The notes: generated by a model from the sequence alone, not told the origin. A DNA stretch of 29,762 bases from Chara braunii (GCA_003427395.1 BFEA01000032.1:1658118-1687879); one strand, 5' to 3'; shown: positions 18,830-28,515, numbered from the stretch's first letter. Program-made: numbers and translations.

Positions 18830-20121
18830 ACTCAAAAATAAGAACCACGTGTACTTACTTTTTCAATTTTTAAGACATTTTTGTATTTTTTTGGATTTTT
18901 AACTGTTTAAATTAACAAAAATTACTTACAAGCAAGAAAAATGCACTACCCTGCATTCAGCGTATAGGGGAACGCGATGGAAACCCTAGCGAGTCGCACG
19001 GTATGCATGTACTTTTTTTTACCCTTCGCTTTTTATTTAATTTAAATTTTTATCAAATAATTATAACAATAATAACTTTAATATTTGAAATTCCCGCCAC
19101 TTGCCTCAGGCCTTCGGGAACAAACCACTAGCTTCACCCGAACCCAGGTTACCGCAGCGTGTCCTTCTCTTCCTCCTCTAGGGAATTCTCTTGTATTTTC
19201 CAATTATAAATTAAAAAAAATATATTTATTCAAGGTAAATTTTCTTTCTTAATTTATGTATATTAAGGATCAACATATAAATAAGCCTACTGAGATTGAA
19301 TATTTTTAGGGGTAGGAATAAAATTTTGGGAATTTACCAAAATTTCGGCATCATTTCCCCTCCCCCAGTTGGGATGGGGTTCGGGCGAAGCCCTCAAACA
19401 GCGCTGCCAGAGGGATGGGACTTGGGAGAATGTCCCTAAATCGAGGTTGTGGGAGCGAAAACCAAATGATTTAAAAGGCGAAAATTCAATTTTAATAAAA
19501 TTTTAAATAATTATTTCTAGTTTATCTATAATATTAAAAAAAGTCTTAAAGCAATGAAATCTTTCCAAATTCCTGGCGCGCATTAATTTTTACCTCTAAT
19601 ATAGTATTATATGCTTACCGTTATTTAGGACTTCCCCCAACTAGGGTTTCCCCGATTAGGGTTTCCCCTAATTAGGGTTTCCCATAATTAGGGTTTTCCC
19701 AATTAAGGTTTAAGGTTTTTGTTCGCTTGCGTATGCGCATCGAAAACCCCAATTCGCCACGGAAAATTTTTGCTAGATTTTTATAAGCCCCAAAACGAAA
19801 GTTATCGGATTACTTTTCCTTATTTTTGTTTATTTTAATTTTAACAAAATTTCAAAGACAATCAAATTTCCTTTTTATTTTTCGTTATTTTTGGTCGCTG
19901 TTGGAGCCCGCCGTTTTCCCAAACGAAGTCCGTTTTCCCCGACTAAGATCTCAAAACGTTGGGAAAAATATATCAAACAACTTTGCCTTGACGGTTTTCC
20001 GTTGATTTTGCCCCAATCTTCTGTAATTAATAAAAAACGAAATCATGAATTTTCAATTTCAAAAAAAAAAAAAAAAAAAAATTGATTTTCTCTAAAACTA
20101 GCCATTAGATCTTCAAAAAAT
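18830..20121. other. AT-rich block, possible LTR or untranslated leader
   Basis: Composition switches to strongly AT-rich compared with both sides. There is no long gene-like frame. It holds an inverted repeat AAATTTTGG / CCAAAATTT at 19321-19345, a telomere-like short repeat (19641-19711) and a 21-base A run at 20061-20081, and ends at a tRNA-iMet primer-binding-like site. It could be the 5' LTR of a + strand retroelement or the leader of the - strand one, but no second LTR copy is visible. Confidence 0.35.
19641..19711. repeat. About 16-bp tandem repeat with TTAGGGTTTCCC core
   Basis: TAGGGTTT occurs at 19642, 19657, 19673 and 19689, followed by a diverged AATTAAGGTTT. The period is 15-16 bp. 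It resembles plant telomere sequence only in the TTAGGGTTT core and is not a true TTTAGGG array. Confidence 0.75.
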
Positions 20122-20133
20122 TGGTATCAGATC
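20122..20133 (+). other. Primer-binding-site-like sequence for tRNA-iMet
   Basis: TGGTATCAGATC matches the complement of the plant initiator tRNA-Met 3' end (TGGTATCAGAGC) at 11 of 12 positions. In plant LTR retrotransposons such a site follows the 5' LTR directly. Here it follows an AT-rich block ending in CTTCAAAAAAT. No matching downstream LTR was seen. Confidence 0.45.
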
Positions 20134-20357
20134 ATCCGCCTCGACGCAAGGATGAACTTTGCTTCCGGGGGAGCTTGCACGAAAACGCGCGGATTGGGAG
20201 ATATCAAAGAAAAACAAATTAATTAAATAAAAAAGAATACCAAAAACTAAAACTGATCATAAAAGGACCCGCTAAATCAGACTAATTAGCGGTCTGTCAA
20301 TCAGTCTGCGCATGCCCGTTGATCGGGGAAGGCCGCGGCCTTGGGGGTGCTGTCCCC

Positions 20358-20375
20358 TCCCCGGCAACGGCGCCA
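20358..20375 (-). other. Primer-binding-site-like sequence for tRNA-Asp
   Basis: The + strand reads TCCCCGGCAACGGCGCCA, identical over 18 bases to the 3' end of plant tRNA-Asp including CCA, as I recall it. The - strand is therefore a primer-binding site of the kind used by some plant Ty3/Gypsy elements. Four bases further, the - strand ends CCTCACA, a possible LTR end at about 20380. It implies a - strand element whose interior runs toward lower coordinates. Confidence 0.6.
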
Positions 20376-20383
20376 AAGTTGTG

Positions 20384-20844
20384 AGGAAACCCGGGAAGGG
20401 GTCGTCTACTGTTCGCTGAAGCCAAGGGCAACAACGCCTGTCACTCGCTGCCCCCGCTTCCGAGGTCCTCAGCGACCAGTAGCGTATCGGTGTTTGCACT
20501 ACGTGTCCAACCCCCTCTTTGGAGCTTGTGTCTGAACTCACTCTTCAACTCCAGAAATAAATCAAATTAAAGGAAATAAAATAAAATAAAATAAAGTCTG
20601 ATTGGTGACTGCTGCACCTCCACGCTGTCACCACGATGTCATGGCATTGTTCTATATCCCCGGGAACAGTGACCAACAAGATCCGATTCTAGAATGAGCG
20701 GTATGAAATTGACTTGGCTATGATCTGCAAGTATTGCTTGGCCAAAGAACACATAGCGGTTGTGTGGTTAATAGGGCATAGTTCTCTACTCTGCTTTTGA
20801 ACAACGAATGTCCGGTTTTCGAATGAGCATCTGCTGCCCGAATC
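20384..20844. other. Possible - strand LTR remnant, no gene
   Basis: By position this would be the LTR upstream of the tRNA-Asp-type site on the - strand. It has an AAATAAAATAAAATAAA run at 20576-20594. Its outer end could not be located by eye. Confidence 0.25.
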
Positions 20845-21188
20845 ATCAATGAGCAGCCGCGTGTGTCCACCCGCTTGATGACTAGGGTGTGTTCGATCTG
20901 TTGATGAGCGGCGTGTGCCTGCCCCCTTGATGAGTAAGGGGGTGTCTGGTCTGTTGATGTGCAACATTTGTGAGCCCCTTTGATGAGTAGGGGGGTCAGA
21001 TTTGTTGATGAGCAGAGTATGTGAGCCCCCTTGATGAGTAGGGGGGTCAGATCTGTTGATGAGCAGAGTATGTGAGCCCCCTTTATGAGTAGGGGGGTCT
21101 GATCTGTTGATGAGCGAAGTATGTGAGCCCCATTGATGAGTAGGGGGAGTCTGATCTGTTGATGGGCAGAGTATGTGAGCCCCTAATA
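20845..21188. repeat. 51-53-bp minisatellite with C/G hairpin in each unit
   Basis: GTTGATGAGC or close variants stand at 20900, 20953, 21004, 21055, 21106 and 21158, with a more diverged copy near 20847. Each unit contains GAGCCCCC, TTGATGAGTA, GGGGGGTC: a 5-6-bp C/G stem around a 10-nt loop. Earlier GAATGAGC words at 20693 and 20821 may be older remains. Confidence 0.92.
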
Positions 21189-21442
21189 CAACTACAAATG
21201 AGCCTGTCTTCTATTTGAGGGAGCAGATGGTGGCATATTACCATAACTACCAGCATCAGAATCCTAGCGGAAAAGATCGCCACGATCATATTGGAACACT
21301 TTTTCGTTACCAAATAAATAAATTAAAAAAAAAGAAACAAACGAAAGGGCAATGATCCTGACGATGTCATGGGCAGCTTATGAAGAAAGAAAGAAGGACT
21401 ATTAATTGCAGATCATGATTCCTGCATCCTTCACTCGCTTTT

Positions 21443-21446
<4 letters not shown>
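21189..21446. other. Stretch without recognised gene
   Basis: AT-rich between the minisatellite and the TC run. No coding frame is seen. Confidence 0.4.

Positions 21447-21503
<57 letters not shown>
21447..21503. repeat. (TC)n microsatellite
   Basis: Uninterrupted TC run followed by diverged CT-rich sequence to about 21590. Confidence 0.97.
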
Positions 21504-21505
<2 letters not shown>

Positions 21506-21867
21506 GCTACCTCTGTCTCCCTCTCTGCGCAGTCCTACTCTCTCACTCGCACTGCGCAATCCCTCTCTCTCACACTATTTCTCTCGTTTTTTTTACTCAT
21601 TCACAGTCAGTAAGGGGGTTGACTATCCCCTGATCTCCAGCTTGCTGGGTTGACTCACATAAGCAACAATATTAAATAAAAGAAATATGAATACAAAAAA
21701 AAAAACCTTCTCTCATGCCGCTGCATGCACTCTCATTATTCCCGAAGGTCCTTCCTCTCCTTCCCGATCCGACCCTTAAAAAGTTTTGTACGCGCTGTTT
21801 TTTTCGTGATTGCTCTGTATGTTGTCCCTATTTGAGCAAAATCACACGTACCCGATTAAAGTAGCGT

Positions 21868-22547
21868 TCCATCAGCAGCGAGCCTGACTCATAATCTCTT
21901 CAGCGGAAAGTAGCTGGACCCATCAGCAGTGACCCTCGCTGATCCTCTCATCAGCGGAAAGTAGATGGTCCCATTTGCAACGAGCCTGGTTGATCATCTC
22001 ATTAGCGGAAAGTAGTTGGTCCCATCAGCGGCGAGCCTGGCCTATCAACTCATCCGCGGGAAGTAGCTGATCCCGTCATCAGCAAGCATAACTAATCAGT
22101 GGAAAGTAGCCCTTCCCGTCATCAGAGGGCATAGCTGATCATCTCTTCAGTGGAAAGTAGCATCCCATAAGCGGCGAGCCTGACTCATCATCTCATCAGC
22201 GGAAAGTCGTTGGTCCCGTCAGCAGCGGGCATAACTAATCAGTGAAAAGTAGCCGCTCCCGTCATCAGCAGGCATGGCTGATCATCTCTTCAGTGGAAAG
22301 TAATCCCATCAGCAGCGAGCCTGACTCATCATCTGATCAGCGGAAAGTTGCTGGTTCCGTCAGCAGCGGGCATAACTAATCAGTGGAAAGTATGCGCTCC
22401 CGTCATCAACGGGCATAACTGATCCTCTCTTCAGTGGAAAGTAGCATCCCATCAACGGCGAACCTGGCTCATCATCTCATTAGCGGAAAGTCACTGGTCC
22501 CGTCAGCAACGGGCATAACTAATTAGGGGAAAGTAGCTGGACCCATC
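21868..22547. repeat. Higher-order minisatellite: A (51 bp), B (43 bp), C (47-49 bp) monomers
   Basis: Monomers start with CCCATCAGC or CCCGTCAKC and end with GGAAAGTAGC or similar. Type A starts at 21868, 21919, 21970 and 22021, a 51-bp period. From 22021 the order is fixed: A 22021, B 22072, C 22115; A 22164, B 22215, C 22258; A 22305, B 22356, C 22399; A 22448, B 22499. The ABC block is 141-143 bp long. Type A has GAGCCTGRCTCATCATCTC, type B GGGCATAACTAATCAGTG, type C GGCATRGCTGATCATCTC. This is a small higher-order repeat that grew from a simpler 51-bp array. Confidence 0.95.
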
Positions 22548-22860
22548 AATCTGTGGCGTTGTCGCAATAGCTTACGTTGATCAGTCTTAGTTGTAGCACG
22601 CACCCCTGCCATGGCTGCAGCTGCTTGGCCAGGTGAACAGACACGATTCTACACCATCTCTTGGCCACTTCCCTGTCGCATGCCCTCCATGTCCACTTCC
22701 TTGCACGCCCTCGTTCCCGCCTGCGAACTCGCATGGGCAGCAGTTCGTGAGACGATCACGCACGCTGCAGCAACGCTCGCCCCGGTCACGCGCTTCAGCG
22801 CACCCTGGTCCCCCTGATCACCTCCGTCACCCCGAGAGAGAAGGTTAACAACAGTCGTAT
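22548..22860. other. Stretch without recognised gene
   Basis: GC-richer than its surroundings, with 60-75-codon frames on both strands. No motif is recognised. Confidence 0.35.
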
Positions 22861-22888
22861 TTTTCATCACCACTTCAGAGCACTCTTC

Positions 22889-23053
22889 ACCACTTCAGGA
22901 TGCAGCCTGCCTAAACAGGTGGTTTTCAGGGTCTTCGGAGCTTTCACCACTTCAGGACCATTCAATTATGAAAATCCTGAATGGTCCTGAAGTGGTGAAA
23001 GTTCCAAAGACCCTGAAAACCACCTGTTTAGGCAGGCTGCATCCTCAAGTGGT
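22889..23053. repeat. Palindrome with 76-bp arms
   Basis: Arm 22889-22964 (starting ACCACTTCAGGATGCAGCC) is repeated in inverted orientation at 22978-23053 with a 13-nt spacer. The arms differ at only a few positions. A full cruciform or long hairpin transcript is possible. Confidence 0.95.
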
Positions 23054-23059
23054 GGTCGT

Positions 23060-23260
23060 CGGACCTTTCACCACTTCAGGACCATTCAGGATTGTGAGAC
23101 TGCCAAAAAATCTCACTTGACCTCTTCAGGACACCCTTCACCACTTCAGGATGCAGCCTGCCTAAACAGGTGGTTTTCAGGGTCTTTGGACCTTTCACCA
23201 CTTCAGGACCATTCAAGATTTTCAGACTGCCCAAAACTCTCACTTCAGAATTTTCATTCC
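23060..23260. repeat. Extra direct copies of the palindrome arm and its flank
   Basis: The 76-bp arm occurs a third time at 23140-23215 in the first arm's orientation. A partial copy (TTTCACCACTTCAGGACCATTCA) is at about 23068-23090. Both are followed by a GACTGCC, AAAA, CTCACTT tail. The motif TTCACCACTTCAGGA is the common building block. Confidence 0.9.
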
Positions 23261-23459
23261 TGAATTTTCAGCTACCCGATAACCGCTTGTGCACCCCGAA
23301 TGCCCCTGGTCCCTATTGTCTGCCTCGGTCTCCCTGGTCGCTCTGGTCGCCTCCGTCGCCGAATCATCCCCCTTTACGAAACGCTGGTCCTCTCTATATG
23401 TGACTACAACCTCGGGTCCAAAGGCAGGCCCGGCCTCAGGTACGTGCACCAGCTTCAGC

Positions 23460-24250
23460 CCGGGGCACCAGTGGTACCAGTATAGTCGTGCACGTCTAGC
23501 ATGCAGGGCCCTTTAAAAAAAAGAAAAATAGTACTTCAGCTCACAGAAGGCCACTGGGGTGCCGCATTCTCAAGCCAGGTACCGCAAGTGAACCGCACCA
23601 GTTCTGAAGCTGGGTACTATCGGCTAGCGCAGGCCAGCGGCTGTACCGATACAGTAATGGCACCCCGCAGTAAACCAACTGCAACAGTTCCAGTTTAGTC
23701 CCATCGCGGCACCGAACCGCACAATAACCGTACCAAAACAACGCCCATAGTATCATAATACAGCGGGCAACCGTAATGAATGACTCCGATAACCTTGCCA
23801 TGAAATAATATTGCCTGTCCGTTGTGAATCATATGCCGTCAACAAGCTACCGTGGAGCCAAAATTGTACCAAATTAATGATATTGAGTCAGAGCGAGTCA
23901 CGAAAATCCCAGACCTAGTATGTCCAAATAGTTGTATTGGTTCTGCAGTTGCTCGCACCGAACCAGTATATGTACCAAGAAGGCCAATCCCGGGCCACCA
24001 TGAATCTTGCCAGTGTCTGTCGGGTTACCGAACCTAAAAAAAATAGTAGAGTTGCACCCCGATCCAACTGTCGTGTCAAACAGCACAAGTACCGTGCCTG
24101 TTCCGAACCTGGAAAAGAATCAGAATAAGCCGCAGCATGCCGTGACAACACCAATTTTGTACCGACGCAGAGTACCGTAGTGTGCAGGGGATCCACCATG
24201 CCAGTACCGTCAAAAACCGTACCTGTCCCGAACCAATGTGTCGTGCTCGT
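23460..24250. repeat. Region dense in GTACC and CCGAACC words
   Basis: GTACC/GGTAC words recur near 23473, 23578, 23607, 23643, 23730, 23866, 23973, 24090, 24162, 24176, 24205 and 24220, often with CCGAACC within 5-20 bases (23711, 23957, 24028, 24103, 24228). Spacing is irregular. This looks like a heavily diverged tandem repeat. No gene is recognised in it. Confidence 0.5.
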
Positions 24251-24752
24251 TTCAACCCTGTCCCCGCACCAAAATGATAAGGCCGCGTGACCTGTTGTCG
24301 CACCATGCTGACCCTGTCGCAGCGTCCCATTTACTCAATTAAGTTCGGGCTATCGCGAGGGGGTAATCAGCTGGTTCGGAAAAATCAAGGGGACTCGTAC
24401 GGATCAACAGACAATAGGTAAATACTTGATTTCCAGCAAAATTCCATCACAAATAAATTCTGCCAAAAAATAATCAAATAGTAAATAATCATTCGTTTTC
24501 CTTCCTTTTATTATTTTTAATCCCTTTTTTTCAGTTTTTAATTTCGATGTTAGAATTAATAAAAAAAAAGGGTCATTCCCTCGTCAGTTGTTTAGTGGGA
24601 AAGGTGCGCGCGGAGGCCTACTACCATATCCCAGTACCGCGGTCGGCCGCTTTAGGAACAGCCTCGGAATGGACGAAAATGAGAGGTGCTAGGCGCGACA
24701 GACGTAGTCGTTCCTTTCGTTGATTTCAAGGGTCGGTTTCAATACTTGGCGC
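24251..24752. other. Stretch without recognised gene
   Basis: AT-rich in 24400-24580 with an A-homopolymer at 24562-24570. No terminal inverted repeat matching the far side of the neighbouring hAT relic was found by eye. Confidence 0.35.
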
Positions 24753-24793
24753 GGGAAATTTTAGGGGTATCTTTCCGACCCCTAATTTTTCCC
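24753..24793. repeat. 16-bp hairpin 3' of the second hAT relic
   Basis: GGGAAATTTTAGGGGT (24753-24768), 9-nt loop, ACCCCTAATTTTTCCC (24778-24793): 14 of 16 positions pair. It lies about 120 bp beyond the end of the reverse transposase frame. Confidence 0.75.
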
Positions 24794-24916
24794 GATGGCT
24801 CCGATGAAAGCCCCGGTCAATCTCTCTTTAGACAATTAATCCAAGGCCCAATCCGTCGAAATTCGGATGGCCGACTGACCTTTGGCCGCCCGACACCGTG
24901 ATGGTGCCCGATCCGT

Positions 24917-27900
24917 CTATGTCGCCCCGCGGCAAGTAGGTGGAGCGCCCATTGACAAGTCGAAGTCGAAGTGCATCCCCATCTCTGACCCCGCCCCCCC
25001 TGTGGGAGCAGAAATCCTCAGCTCCATCGCCGCCCCTCGAGTCAAACCCCCCATGACTGGATCGACCTCCTCCGTGATGAAGCACCGCACGAGCTGTTCA
25101 TCGGTATTCGCACCGTCATGATCCATAGGAACGGCCTCCTGCGGCGCCGCTGCCGCTATCTCCTCCTCAGTGGTCGCCTGTATTGGAACCTCCTCCCCCG
25201 CTGTCGGGACTCCTGATGCCTCCTGCGCCGCTGCTGCCACATCCCCCTCCTCCTGCAATACTCCCGGGGAAGGTGATCGTAACCTCAATTGTCGAACCAC
25301 TGCCAATCTCTGGAGAAGCCCGTGCAGAGGCAAAGAGAATGTCAACTCCTCCGTCTCCGCCTGTGTAGTGGCCGGCTGAAGAGGCGAGACGGGGGTGGGC
25401 GGTGCAGGGCTCGGCGCAGGAGGTGGCTGAATGGCCGACTCTCGCCCCGCAGGAGTAGGAGTCGGTCTCCCCGCCTCTGCGTGGCTCGTGCCGGCATGAG
25501 AGGCCCCGCCGTGGAAGCCACCTCCCCGAAAAGGCCCCATAAATCCTCGCCCACCCTGTGCATCTCCCTCTCTGCACGGTCCGCTGCCCGCCGTGTCGTG
25601 TATGTTCTCACCTCGACGTCATCGGCCTCCTCATGTGTCTCGTCGATCTCGCTGGGGATGGGCAGCGCAGGGTCATCTACTCCCTCGGGTGCAGGCTCCT
25701 CATCCAAGTCATAGTCCTTGGGGTATGGACGGGAAATGCAAGCACGTCTCTCGAAAACGGCATCAGTAGATGACGGTGCGGAAGACCGGATGGGATCGCG
25801 CGTAATAAGCGCAACCTGCTCTGCAATCTCCGCCGTCGTCATCCCCTGGCGCGTGCTCGTCTGCACCGGCTCAACCTCCAGTTCTGCCTAGCAGTCCAAC
25901 ATCTCCTCATCACGCTGCCATGGAAGCACGTAAGCGCATCCTGCCCGCCGATGCTCTTTTAACCGCACATTTGCGGTGATCTCAACGAGCTGCACGACCT
26001 TCTCAAAGGCCAACCTGTTGCGCTTCTTCGTGTGGATGCCCTTGTGGATTGCCCAGTTCCTCTTTGTTGGAGACACGCAAGACTACATGTGCATCACACG
26101 AAGAGCGCACCGCTGCAACTCAGGGGCGCCAGCCCCGTACTGGGACCACCAAGACGCGTACTCGATCGTCTCGGCGTCACCGCTACACGTGCGCCCACTA
26201 GCACGCCCCTCCGCCCCGCCCCAATCACCAAACCTGCCCTGCTGCATGTGGAAGTCCTTGAACTGCCGGCAGGCAAGGAGGTGCTCCGCACCCTCCAACT
26301 CGAAACCCGTCTGTGCCTGAATGTACCTCTTGGCTTGCCTCACAAGCCAAGTATAATACTTCTGCACCTCGTCGGAAAAATATCGAACATGTCGCTTGTG
26401 GGGGTTCAGTAAGAACCCAGCGCAGTGGGCCGGCTCTAGCATGTGCTGCGTGCGGGCCTGCACACGCCTGATGATTCGGTCTGCGATCGAGAACCCCAAA
26501 GGAGCGCATGCCTCCTTCACCCGCTGCACAAGATCCTAAGCCCACTCGAGCATTAGTGACATGAACTGCCCTCCACGATCCATCCGCCGGAGCAACTGCA
26601 TCACGGGCTCCATGATATGGACAATGGTGGCCACCCTCTGCCACCAAGGATCACATCCGATCTGCCGGCGCACCCAACGCGCCATGTAGCAAACATCGAC
26701 AGACCACGGAATGGCGGCAAAACCCAGCGCGTCATCCCCTCACATCATGTCCTGCAAAGTGTCCTGCAGGGCCATGAGCCTCTCCAACATGGAGTACACA
26801 GACGCAAACCGCGTCTCGCATAAAAGAACAAGACCAAGGTTGAGGCTGCGCTTCCAAAAAAAATGAAGGGCCGCCAGGTGGGTTTTGAAAAACACCACCA
26901 GCACACGAGCACGTGAGAGAGTATCAACAAACGCGTCTCAACACGTCCCCATGTCTGACAACAATTTGTTGCAGACATGGACTAAACATGGGAGCCAAGT
27001 GATCCTCCCCAATGTTGCAGGCATGGTCTTCGAGGTCAGAGCCCTGGCAGCCCCAACGTACGCTGATGCGGAGTCAGTGCATATCGCATTGACCCGCTGC
27101 GGCCCGCCGAACCTGAACTCGTGGAAAATGGTGACCCATCTCCGAAGGACGTGCTCAACATTGTCCGACTCCCCCTCTCGATTGATCGTTGTGTACATGA
27201 CGACCCTTCGAGACCCTGCGGCGAGGAAATTAACGATCGGTCTCCCGTCTCGTGATTTCCTCCCGTCTGAGAGGATGGTGGCGTTGGTCACCCAGAACGG
27301 CTGCCTCACCTCCTCCAACTCCTCGGCCAAGTCCACACGGTGGGTCTCCACTGCCTGCATGCTTGCAATCTCGTTGTGGCTAGGGAGCACAGCGCGCGGC
27401 GAACTGCCAGGCTGCTGAAGACGCACCTGCTAATATGCCCTCCATGCCTCAGGCATTGAAGGAAACCCCGCTGGAATAAAGCCAGCGAAGGAAGGCCTTC
27501 TTGTGGCGAGCAACCCTCTCGCCACCGTACACCTCATCCGCCTTCTGCTGTCTAAGCCTCTTTCCAGCTTGGGTGGTAGCCGGAACAGCTCCCCCTTCCT
27601 TCCTCTTGGAAGAACCCTCCCCTGTCAGATCCTGCGTAGGAGGCAGTTGTCGATTGCCCTCTTGCCGCTAACAGTCCACGATCCTCTTCCTCGTCAATGG
27701 ATCGAACTCGGGTTGATCCTCGTTTCCCGGGAAGTGCCACGTGCCTCGTGATTGTCGATGATCACGTCCCCCTCGATGCCACCACCTCTACCCCCCAATG
27801 GCTGGTCGGGCTCACCATGTCTAATATCTCCCCCCCCCCCCACACCCCCCGCAGTCGCTGCACCGCCTCTCCTCCCGTTGCTGCACCGACCCGGGGCACA

Positions 27901-28220
27901 TCAAGTCCACGCTTCGCTGCAAACCTGGAAATCCTCTCCATCTGGTCGGCCTCGAACTTCAATTGATTCCGTTTTTCGATCTCGTACAAAGCCTCATAAG
28001 TGACGGCCTTGCAGTAATTGGTGTGCACGAAGTGCCTGGTTGCTTGGAATAGAGTCCCCTAGAATACTTTGTTGCAAAATGTGCAACGCAGCATCATCAC
28101 CCCCTTGTTGTCGACCTTCTGGCCGACGACAAGGTACCGATACATAGGGCACCTTCCCCTAAACGCGTCCTGCACATCCCGAGAAGTGGGCTCATGCTCG
28201 CGCCGTTGTGCCCTCCCCAT
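24917..28220 (-). pseudogene. Second hAT-family transposase (BED, DUF659, hAT C-terminal domain), broken and lacking catalytic Glu
   Basis: A reverse-strand transposase relic, distinct in sequence from the + strand one. It starts MGRAQRREHEP at 28220. The BED finger has Cys46-x2-Cys49, His63 and Cys70, with an amber codon (28059-28061) inside it. A basic linker (KRKEGGAV, KRLRQQKADEV) precedes the DUF659 core: ILSDGRKSRDGR (Asp at 27265-27267), CTDSASAY (Asp at 27073-27075), then CLVH (the CxxH motif). The C-terminal domain reads WWSQYG and SPTKRNW, HTKKRNRL. Lys at 26062-26064 stands where Glu is expected (ERNW), one transition away, so the DDE triad is lost. In-frame stops: TAG 28059, TAG 27668, TAG 27430, TGA 26938, TGA 26740, TAG 26536, TAG 26083, TAG 25888 (lowest coordinate of each). 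Frame changes occur at the C12 run 27830-27841, near 27745, near 27455 and near 25530. Conserved sequence continues through every stop. The tail is acidic and Pro/Gly-rich and ends at TAG 24917. Confidence 0.88.
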
Positions 28221-28435
28221 CGCGAGTGTCCCGTTCGCAGCTCTGAACCTTCGGCCCGAAGTCTTGTCGACCCTTTGAAATCAACCCCAAAACCCTCCCA
28301 ACACAACCTCCCCCGGCCCCGACACCTGTCGCGCCCCAACCCCCTCCCCCCTCCTCCCGCAATACCCCCCGAACACCTGCCTGACCCTGCCGCTCGACGA
28401 GAACAGGCTGCCAAACGGCCACATTCAATCGCGTC
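28221..28435. other. 5' flank of the second hAT relic
   Basis: C-rich on the + strand. Reverse frames here are Gly/Arg-rich and not gene-like. No promoter or terminal repeat could be identified. Confidence 0.35.
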
Positions 28436-28515
28436 GAACCACGTTCAATCTCGTTCAATCTCGTTCAATCGCGTTAAATCCTGTTTAACGCGTCGAAACG
28501 TGTTTAACGCCGTGG
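28436..28515. repeat. GTTCAATC / GTTTAACG short repeat
   Basis: CGTTCAATCT or CGTTCAATCG occurs three or four times with a 10-bp period, followed by CGTTAAATCC, TGTTTAACGCG and TGTTTAACGCC. Similar GTTTGAACG, GTTGAACGTG and TTTAACACGCGTTAAA words reappear at 29108-29147. Confidence 0.7.
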
